A stretch of DNA of 7,339 nucleotides from Nocardioides sp. (lineage in GTDB: Bacteria > Actinomycetota > Actinomycetes > Propionibacteriales > Nocardioidaceae), in the NCBI GenBank assembly GCA_021731205.1, contig JAKFXV010000057.1:1-7339 (forward strand). Reading direction: 5' to 3'. Positions 1 to 7,339 of the stretch are shown one piece after another. A program made the translations under genes and the position numbers. Each line of letters opens with the position of its first letter. Position 1 is the first letter of the stretch. Below the pieces are notes generated by a model. That model was not told where the DNA came from, made no database searches, and worked only from the letters and a program-made list of their open reading frames with translations.

Positions 1-1
1 G

Positions 2-3042
<3,041 letters not shown>

Positions 3043-3049
3043 GACAGCG

Positions 3050-3075
3050 CGTCCGCCGCGCAGGAGGCGCGGACG
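3050..3075 (+). terminator. GC-rich hairpin after bluB-cobT, possible weak terminator
   Basis: Two alternative foldings exist just after the stop codon at 3040-3042. One is a 7-bp stem CGTCCGC/GCGGACG (3050-3056 with 3069-3075). The other is a tighter 6-bp stem CCGCGC/GCGCGG (3056-3061 with 3067-3072) around loop AGGAG. Neither is followed by a run of T, so this is only a candidate terminator by position. Confidence 0.3.
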
Positions 3076-3095
3076 GCGAAGGCAGGGGTGACACC

Positions 3096-3137
3096 ATGCG
3101 GTACCGACGGCTTGGACGAACCGGACTCGACTCATAG
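3096..3137 (+). pseudogene. Fragment resembling the N-terminus of an aldo/keto reductase gene
   Basis: An ATG preceded by a good ribosome-binding site (AGGGG at 3084-3088, seven bases upstream) opens a 13-codon frame, MRYRRLGRTGLDS, that stops at TAG. This closely matches the usual N-terminus of general-stress-type aldo/keto reductases (consensus like M-x-Y-R-x-L-G-R-T-G-L-x-V-S, from memory). Nothing of the remaining roughly 300 residues follows; the next gene begins eight bases later. The simplest reading is a gene remnant left by a deletion. The alternative is a functional short leader peptide, or a chance match. Confidence 0.45.
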
Positions 3138-3140
3138 ATT
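3112..3140 (+). promoter_or_regulatory. Candidate promoter for the glutamine amidotransferase gene
   Basis: TTGGAC (3112-3117) and TAGATT (3135-3140) are separated by 17 bases, the optimal spacing for a housekeeping sigma-factor promoter. TAGATT fits the actinobacterial -10 pattern TANNNT and stands out in this GC-rich DNA. Transcription would begin at about 3147-3148, at or beside the ATG at 3145 and the GTG at 3148, which suggests a leaderless message. The -35 hexamer overlaps the aldo/keto reductase-like fragment. Confidence 0.5.
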
Positions 3141-3144
3141 CAGC

Positions 3145-3954
3145 ATGGTGAGCGTCCTGGTCATCCAGCCCGACGAGACCGATCCCCCGGAGCGGCTGGG
3201 GGACTGGCTCCGCGAGGCCGGGATCGAGTTCCGCGTGATCCGGCCGTACGCCGGCGAGGCCGTGCCCGACTCGATCGCCGAGGACGCGCTGGTCGTGCTC
3301 GGCGGCGACATGGGCGCTCACGACGAGAGCGATCATCCCTGGCTCGCCGACATCAAGGAGCTCCTGCGCACCGCCGTCGCGTCCGAGACGCCCACCCTCG
3401 GCATCTGCCTGGGCGGTCAGCTCCTGGCGGCCGCGACGGGCGGCCGGGTCGAGCGCGGCAGCGACGGGACCGAGGCCGGCACCGTCGTGTCCGACCTGCG
3501 CCCCGAGGCGGCCGCAGATCCGCTCTTCGGAGGCCTCCCGGCCCGGATCCGGATGATGACCATGCACCGCGACGCCATCACCGAGCTGCCTCCCGGCGCG
3601 GTCTGGCTCGCCGACTCGGACCCCTACCCACACCAGGGCTTCCGGGTCGGCCCGGCCGCCTGGGGCGTGCAGTTCCATCCGGAGATCTCCCCGGCCACCT
3701 ACCGAGGCTGGGCGGAGTCCTCCACCGACGACGCCGACGAGCAGCAGCGGGGCATCGACGGCGTCGCCCAAGCGGAGAAGTACGACGACGAGATCGCGCC
3801 GGTCGCCAAGTCACTCGCCGACGCCTTCGCAGCGTTCGTGATCGACCACGCCGGCCGAGGGCTGGGGCCAGGCCCGATGCCGGCCGGTGCTCGAGACCCC
3901 CAGGGACGTCAGCGGTCAGGGTTGGACGGAGAGGAACAGGAAGGCGGCCAGTAG
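3145..3954 (+). CDS. Class I glutamine amidotransferase-like protein (GMP-synthase GATase domain type)
   Basis: This 269-residue cytoplasmic protein has the class I glutamine amidotransferase fold, which frees ammonia from glutamine or hydrolyses a related gamma-glutamyl bond. The nucleophile elbow LGICLGGQLL carries Cys88, and WGVQFHPE carries His178 and Glu180, completing the triad; VVLGGDMGAHD (50-60) is the usual oxyanion-side loop. No synthetase domain is attached, so the acceptor is unknown. The tail after about residue 241 is low-complexity and looks non-catalytic. The ATG at 3145 is chosen; GTG at 3148 is equally placed, and the promoter spacing favours a leaderless start near it. The GTG at 3088 would add unconserved residues. 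Its last 39 bases overlap chaA on the other strand. It could be a stand-alone YfeJ-like amidase. Confidence 0.88.
   Translation: MVSVLVIQPDETDPPERLGDWLREAGIEFRVIRPYAGEAVPDSIAEDALVVLGGDMGAHDESDHPWLADIKELLRTAVASETPTLGICLGGQLLAAATGGRVERGSDGTEAGTVVSDLRPEAAADPLFGGLPARIRMMTMHRDAITELPPGAVWLADSDPYPHQGFRVGPAAWGVQFHPEISPATYRGWAESSTDDADEQQRGIDGVAQAEKYDDEIAPVAKSLADAFAAFVIDHAGRGLGPGPMPAGARDPQGRQRSGLDGEEQEGGQ
3849..3889. terminator. Compound hairpin just beyond the chaA stop, possible terminator
   Basis: A 9-bp stem (CGCCGGCCG at 3849-3857 with CGGCCGGTG at 3881-3889, one G-U pair on the + strand) encloses a smaller GGGC/GCCC stem (3859-3862 with 3872-3875). For minus-strand transcription it begins 26 bases beyond the chaA stop codon, where a terminator would be expected. 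It lies inside the 3' coding part of the convergent amidotransferase gene. There is no T-run on either strand, so termination is a positional inference. Confidence 0.35.
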
Positions 3955-5037
3955 CACCAGATGGACAACGCCCTGAAGCGCGTAGGCCCGCCCCTGGGAC
4001 ATCGTGAAAGCGGTGACCACCACGGTCAGCGCGAAAAGGACCATCTGGGTCGGCTCCAGGCCGAGCTCCAACGGGCCGGGGAGCCAGATCATCGCGACCG
4101 CCACGGTCGGGATCGTGAGCCCGATCGAAGCCATCGCCGAACCGTATGCCAGGTTCAAGCTGTTCTGCACCCGGTCCCGCACGGCGTTTCGGACCGCTGC
4201 AATGGACTCGGGCGCGAGCACGAACAGGGCGATGACCACGCCGACGACCGCATAGGGAAGCCCGAGCTCCTGGACCACGTCCTCGATGGTCGGCGAGAGC
4301 ACCTTGGCGAGCCCGACCACCGCCAGCAGGGCCACGAGCAGCAGGCTGAAGCTGATCCACGCCTGACGCGCGGCGGGCGGGTCGGCGTGGCCGTCGGCAT
4401 CGAGGTCGAGCAGGCCGGTGACCCGGCCCCGCTCGTCGCTCGCGACCGGGAGGAAGAAGTCCCGGTGGCGAATGGTCTGGGTGAACACGAAGGCGGCGTA
4501 CAGCGCCAACGAGGCGACCGCGGCGAAGGCCAGCTGTGAGGGCGAGTACTCCCGGCCCTCGGCCGAGGTCGTGAAGCTGGGCAGCACCAGCGTCACACCG
4601 GCCAACGTGATGACCGTGGCGACCGCCGAGCCGGTGCCCGAGGCATTGAAACTCACCAAACGATGTTTGAGCCCGCCCACCAGCAACGAGAGGCCGACGA
4701 TGCCGTTGAGGGTGATCATCACCGCCGCGAAGACGGTGTCGCGGGCGTAACTGCCGGCGCCCTTCCCACCGCTGGTCATCAGCATCACGATCAGGCCCAC
4801 CTCGATGACCGTGACCGCGACCGCCAACATCAGCGAGCCGAACGGTTCCCCCACCTTGTGGGCCACCACCTCGGCATGATGGACGGCGGCGACGATCCCA
4901 CCCACCAGCGCAACAGCCACGACGGCGAGCACCGCCCCGTGGTCGTGCCGGAACCACGTGATGGCCAGCGTCAGCAGCGCGATGACCGGTGCGATGACCG
5001 GCCACTGCACGCGGCCGCGGATCCCGATGAGACTCAT
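3916..5037 (-). CDS. chaA: ChaA-type calcium/proton (cation/H+) antiporter
   Basis: This 373-residue membrane protein of the CaCA superfamily should export Ca2+ (possibly Na+ or K+) in exchange for protons across the cytoplasmic membrane. It has the two inverted halves of the family: the first motif GEPFGSLMLAVAVTVIEV (63-80, Glu79 in the ion path) and the second GLPYAVVGVVIALFVLAPES (259-278, Glu277), followed by NLAYGSAMASIGLTIPTVAV. About ten to eleven hydrophobic segments are visible, and length matches E. coli ChaA (366). The soluble loop between halves (about 192-224) contains DLDADGHAD (211-219), an EF-hand-like Ca2+ ligand pattern. The ATG at 5035-5037 begins the conserved protein; no ribosome-binding site precedes it, but TAGATT lies seven bases upstream, suggesting a leaderless start. 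Its 3' end converges with the amidotransferase gene. Confidence 0.93.
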   Translation of the reverse strand: MSLIGIRGRVQWPVIAPVIALLTLAITWFRHDHGAVLAVVAVALVGGIVAAVHHAEVVAHKVGEPFGSLMLAVAVTVIEVGLIVMLMTSGGKGAGSYARDTVFAAVMITLNGIVGLSLLVGGLKHRLVSFNASGTGSAVATVITLAGVTLVLPSFTTSAEGREYSPSQLAFAAVASLALYAAFVFTQTIRHRDFFLPVASDERGRVTGLLDLDADGHADPPAARQAWISFSLLLVALLAVVGLAKVLSPTIEDVVQELGLPYAVVGVVIALFVLAPESIAAVRNAVRDRVQNSLNLAYGSAMASIGLTIPTVAVAMIWLPGPLELGLEPTQMVLFALTVVVTAFTMSQGRAYALQGVVHLVLLAAFLFLSVQP

Positions 5038-5044
5038 GAGGCGA

Positions 5045-5050
5045 AATCTA
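5045..5050 (-). promoter_or_regulatory. Candidate -10 element of a leaderless chaA promoter
   Basis: On the minus strand TAGATT lies seven bases before the chaA ATG, the spacing at which transcription would start on the start codon itself. The same hexamer precedes the amidotransferase start. No convincing -35 box is seen 17 bases upstream. The element sits in the 31-base gap after the hydrolase gene, so chaA may be transcribed separately from the dehydrogenase operon. Confidence 0.4.
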
Positions 5051-5068
5051 GCCAGTGTGGGGTTGGGC

Positions 5069-5806
5069 TCAGCCGCCGGCGCGGGCGAGGGCCGCGGCGA
5101 CCAGGCCGGCGAACAGCGATTGGTCGCGGTCGGTCTCGGGATGCCACTGGACCCCGACGCAGAATCGGTCCCCGGGTGCCTCCATCGCCTCGATCGTCCG
5201 ATCCGACGCCCACGCCGTGGCGACGTACCCCGGGTGCGAGCGCACCGACTGGTGGTGATGGCAGGACGCGGAGACCGTCTCGCCCTCCGCGGCCCGGACC
5301 CGCGACCCCGGGGCCGTGCGCACCAGCGTCTCGCCATAGGCGTCGCCGCCGGGGGAGTGCTGCTCGTGCCCGACGACGTCCGGCACGTGCTGCTCCAACG
5401 CGCCACCGGCGGCCACCGCCATCAACTGCATCCCGCGGCACACCCCCAGCACCGGCAGCCCGACCTCCGCGGCAGCGGCCAGCAGGGCCAGCTCCCAGGC
5501 GTCGCGGTCGGCCCGCAAGGTCGTGGTGCGCTCGTGCGGCATCTCGCCGTACTGCGTGGGGTCGACGTCGGCGCCCCCGGTCACCACCAGCGCGTCGAGC
5601 CGGCCGACGACCGCCCGAGCCGCAGCGTCTCCGCCCGAGGCGGGCGACAGCAGCACCGGCACCCCACCGGCGGCGACCACCGCGTCGGCATACAGCCCCG
5701 GCAGCAGATCGGCCCGTTGCCGCCACACCCCCCAGGCAGCCTCCTCGCGATAGGTGGTCAGCCCGATCAGCGGGGGAGAACCACCCGAATCAGAGCGGCG
5801 TGACAT
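5069..5806 (-). CDS. PuuD-like gamma-glutamyl hydrolase (peptidase C26)
   Basis: This 245-residue cytoplasmic enzyme belongs to the peptidase C26/PuuD group of class I glutamine amidotransferase-like hydrolases. These cleave gamma-glutamyl amides, as in gamma-glutamyl-GABA to glutamate plus GABA. PLIGLTTY (12-19) is the usual N-terminal strand, LVVTGGADVDPTQYGE (73-88) the oxyanion-side loop, GVCRGMQL (121-128) holds nucleophile Cys123, SCHHHQSV (181-188) is the family histidine motif, and GVQWHPE (218-224) supplies His222 and Glu224. The ATG at 5804-5806 gives a 17-base overlap with the upstream dehydrogenase gene; an ATG-like start at 5875 would add an unconserved tail. It is the third visible gene of the minus-strand operon. 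The neighbours suggest its substrate is a gamma-glutamyl amino acid made by the two dehydrogenases. The exact substrate cannot be read from sequence. Confidence 0.9.
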   Translation of the reverse strand: MSRRSDSGGSPPLIGLTTYREEAAWGVWRQRADLLPGLYADAVVAAGGVPVLLSPASGGDAAARAVVGRLDALVVTGGADVDPTQYGEMPHERTTTLRADRDAWELALLAAAAEVGLPVLGVCRGMQLMAVAAGGALEQHVPDVVGHEQHSPGGDAYGETLVRTAPGSRVRAAEGETVSASCHHHQSVRSHPGYVATAWASDRTIEAMEAPGDRFCVGVQWHPETDRDQSLFAGLVAAALARAGG

Positions 5807-6566
5807 AGGCCCCGGAGATCCCACCGTCGACCAGGAACGTGCTGGCCGTGATGAACGACGACTCGTCCGAGGCAAGGAACAGCACCGCGTTCGCCATCTC
5901 CTCCGGCTCGCCGAACCGGCCCATCGGCACGTGCACCAGCCGACGGGCCGCCCGCTCGGTGTCCTTGGCGAACAGCTCCTGCAGCAGCGGCGTGTTCACC
6001 GGCCCCGGGCACAGTGCGTTGACCCGGACCCCGTCGCGCGCGAACTGGACGCCGAGTTCGCGGGTCATCGACAGCACTCCGCCCTTGGAGGCCGAGTAGG
6101 AGATCTGCGAGGTCGCCGAGCCCAGCACCGCCACGAACGACGCCGTGTTGATGATCGACCCGGACCGCTGCTTGAGCATGTACGGCAGGGCCGCCTTGCA
6201 ACACAGATACACGCTGGTGAGATTCACCCGCTGCACCAGCTCCCACGCCTCCAGGTCGGTGTCGAGGATCGAGTCGTCCTCCGGTGGGCTGATGCCGGCG
6301 TTGTTGAACGCGATGTCGACCGAGCCGTAGGTGTCCTTCGCCGTCCGGAACAGACCGTCGACCTGCTCCTTGTCGGTCACGTCGACCTGGACGTACGACG
6401 CCGCTCCCGCGCCGAGCTCGGCGGCCACCTCGCTCCCACGCTCGGCGTTGAGGTCGCCGATCACGACCTTCGCGCCCTCCTGGACGAATCGGCGCACGGT
6501 TGCCAGCCCGATCCCGGAGCAGCCGCCGGTGACCACGGCGACCTTGCCCTCCAGACGTCCGCTCAA
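5790..6566 (-). CDS. Short-chain dehydrogenase/reductase (classical SDR)
   Basis: This 258-residue protein is a classical SDR that oxidises or reduces an alcohol/carbonyl with a nicotinamide cofactor. The cofactor motif TGGCSGIG is at 13-20 and Asp38 (VIGDLN) ends the second strand, favouring NAD(H). NNAG is at 88-91, and the catalytic tetrad is Asn115, Ser143, Tyr157 and Lys161 (YSASK). PGPVNTPLL and LVDGG near the C-terminus are family hallmarks. The TTG at 6564-6566 is chosen because AGGAG lies seven bases upstream and the protein then starts MSGRLEGKVAVVTGG as relatives do; longer in-frame starts run into the aldehyde dehydrogenase gene. It starts 10 bases after that gene's stop. Databases would probably label it 3-oxoacyl-ACP reductase, but context argues for a catabolic alcohol dehydrogenase. 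Confidence 0.93.
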   Translation of the reverse strand: MSGRLEGKVAVVTGGCSGIGLATVRRFVQEGAKVVIGDLNAERGSEVAAELGAGAASYVQVDVTDKEQVDGLFRTAKDTYGSVDIAFNNAGISPPEDDSILDTDLEAWELVQRVNLTSVYLCCKAALPYMLKQRSGSIINTASFVAVLGSATSQISYSASKGGVLSMTRELGVQFARDGVRVNALCPGPVNTPLLQELFAKDTERAARRLVHVPMGRFGEPEEMANAVLFLASDESSFITASTFLVDGGISGAYVTPL

Positions 6567-6578
6567 CGGAGTTCTCCT
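6564..6578 (-). promoter_or_regulatory. Ribosome-binding site and TTG start of the SDR gene
   Basis: On the minus strand AGGAG (bases 6578-6574) is followed by seven bases and then TTG (6566-6564). The site overlaps the stop codon TAG of the aldehyde dehydrogenase gene, so the terminating ribosome is well placed to restart. GGAGAA here can also pair with TTCTCC at 6594-6589, which would hide the site. Confidence 0.7.
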
Positions 6579-7339
6579 AACTCTGGTCGGAGAAGAAGAC
6601 GTTCTTCTCCTCGGTGAAGGCGTGGGGCGCATCGGGGCCGAGCTCGCGGCCCAGCCCGGACTGCTTGAACCCGCCGAACGGGGTCCAGTATCGGACACTC
6701 GAGTGCGAGTTCACGCTCAGGTTGCCCGACTCCACGGCCCGCGAGACCCGCAGCGCCCGGCCCAGGTCGCCGGTGAAGATCGAGCCGGACAGGCCGTACT
6801 CCGTGTCGTTGGCCAGCGCGACCGCCTGGTCCTCGTCGTCGAAGGCCATCACCGCGACGACCGGGCCGAAGACCTCCTCGCGCCAGACCGCCTCGTCGGT
6901 CGAGGCCGACTCGACGACGGTCGGCGGCAGCCAGAACCCGTCGCCGTCGGGCGACGACCCCCGGAAGGCCACCGATGCCCCGTCGATGTAGGACTGCACC
7001 GAGTCCCGCTGTCGCGCCGACACCATCGGCCCCATCTCGCTGGCCTCGTCGAGCGGGTTCAGCACCCGCATCGCGCGCACCGCCGTCTCCAGGCGCCCGA
7101 CGAACTCGTCGTACGCCGACGCCTCGACCAGGATCCGCGACCGCGCGCAGCAGTCCTGCCCGGAGTTGTCGAACACGGCGTACGGCGCCGTCGCCGCTGC
7201 CCTGGCCAGGTCAGCGTCGGCGAAGACGATGTTGGCGCTCTTGCCGCCGAGCTCGAGGGTCACCCGCTTCACCTGCTCGGCGCAGCCGGCCATGATCTGC
7301 TTGCCCACCTCGGTGGACCCCGTGAAGCAGATCTTGCGC
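6577..7339 (-). CDS. NAD(P)-dependent aldehyde dehydrogenase, N-terminal part outside the window
   Basis: The C-terminal 253 residues of an ALDH-superfamily enzyme, which oxidises an aldehyde to a carboxylic acid with NAD(P)+, are visible. The frame is open to the window edge (RKICFTGSTEVGKQIM), so about 220-240 N-terminal residues, including much of the cofactor domain, lie beyond base 7339. FTGSTEVG is the cofactor-binding turn, LELGGK carries the general-base glutamate, SGQDCCARSR holds the catalytic cysteine (codon 7150-7152), and EEVFGPV and PFGGFKQSGLGRE are the later conserved blocks. It is the first visible gene of a minus-strand operon with an SDR 10 bases downstream and a PuuD-like hydrolase after it. 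By analogy with PuuC, its substrate may be a gamma-glutamylated aminoaldehyde, but betaine-aldehyde-type substrates cannot be excluded. Confidence 0.95.
   Translation of the reverse strand, partial: RKICFTGSTEVGKQIMAGCAEQVKRVTLELGGKSANIVFADADLARAAATAPYAVFDNSGQDCCARSRILVEASAYDEFVGRLETAVRAMRVLNPLDEASEMGPMVSARQRDSVQSYIDGASVAFRGSSPDGDGFWLPPTVVESASTDEAVWREEVFGPVVAVMAFDDEDQAVALANDTEYGLSGSIFTGDLGRALRVSRAVESGNLSVNSHSSVRYWTPFGGFKQSGLGRELGPDAPHAFTEEKNVFFSDQS
6589..6610 (-). other. 9-bp hairpin at the end of the aldehyde dehydrogenase gene
   Basis: On the minus strand, GGAGAAGAA (6610-6602) and TTCTTCTCC (6597-6589) form a perfect 9-bp stem with a 4-base loop. It ends nine bases before the stop codon and overlaps the codons for EKNVFFS. 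Its 3' arm can alternatively pair with the SDR ribosome-binding site, giving two exclusive structures. Pairing is visible; regulatory use is inferred. Confidence 0.5.

Noticed and set aside
3088..3144. Upstream GTG start for the amidotransferase.
   Set aside because: The added residues do not resemble the family, and a promoter-like element lies inside that stretch.
3145..5806. The two class I amidotransferase-fold genes might be a duplication.
   Set aside because: They belong to different subfamilies (GMP-synthase-like versus C26/PuuD), differ around the catalytic cysteine and lie on opposite strands.
4663..5808. Long + strand open frame opposite chaA and the hydrolase.
   Set aside because: Its product is low-complexity, rich in Arg, Pro and Ala, and it mirrors two well-supported minus-strand genes.
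5807..5875. Longer start for the PuuD-like hydrolase.
   Set aside because: It would overlap the SDR gene by 86 bases and add a serine/arginine-rich tail not typical of the family; the ATG at 5804-5806 leaves only a 17-base overlap.
6567..6698. Longer in-frame start for the SDR.
   Set aside because: The extra residues are out-of-frame ALDH coding sequence with no SDR similarity, and TTG 6566-6564 has a well-spaced ribosome-binding site.

Overview
This is a high-GC window with overlapping start and stop codons, GTG and TTG starts and possible leaderless promoters. Together with close similarity to mycobacterial ThiC, this points to an actinobacterium. A Propionibacteriales member (Nocardioides or Propionibacterium relatives) is my inference, because the BluB/CobT fusion is known from Propionibacterium freudenreichii. 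Six protein genes fill almost the whole window, and the first and last run off its edges. No rRNA, tRNA, CRISPR array, insertion sequence or phage gene was seen.

Left block, + strand (2-3042). The 3' part of thiC (pyrimidine branch of thiamine synthesis) overlaps by four bases (GTGA) a single long gene. That gene encodes BluB (makes 5,6-dimethylbenzimidazole, DMB, from reduced FMN) fused to a CobT-type phosphoribosyltransferase (activates DMB for cobalamin assembly). A thiamine gene is therefore coupled to a two-step lower-ligand module of vitamin B12. A perfect 13-bp inverted repeat lies just inside the fusion gene.

Middle (3043-5037). A 102-base gap holds a possible weak terminator and what looks like the first 13 codons of a lost aldo/keto reductase gene. 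It also holds a promoter-like TTGGAC-17-TAGATT just before a class I glutamine amidotransferase of unknown substrate. That gene converges on, and overlaps by 39 bases, a minus-strand ChaA-type Ca2+/H+ antiporter. The antiporter's central loop carries an EF-hand-like DxDxDGxxD motif, and its start codon also lies 7 nt after a TAGATT.

Right block, minus strand (5069-7339). It reads aldehyde dehydrogenase (5' end outside the window), then a short-chain dehydrogenase, then a PuuD-like peptidase C26 hydrolase. The genes are tightly packed: 10 nt between the first two and a 17-nt overlap between the last two. An alcohol dehydrogenase type, an aldehyde dehydrogenase and a gamma-glutamyl hydrolase together suggest breakdown of a gamma-glutamylated amine or amino alcohol. 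A glutamine-synthetase-like ligase would be expected beyond the right edge. The most unusual items are the thiC/bluB-cobT coupling, the diverged CobT domain, the aldo/keto reductase fossil, the Ca-binding-like loop in ChaA, and competing RNA hairpins at the dehydrogenase junction.
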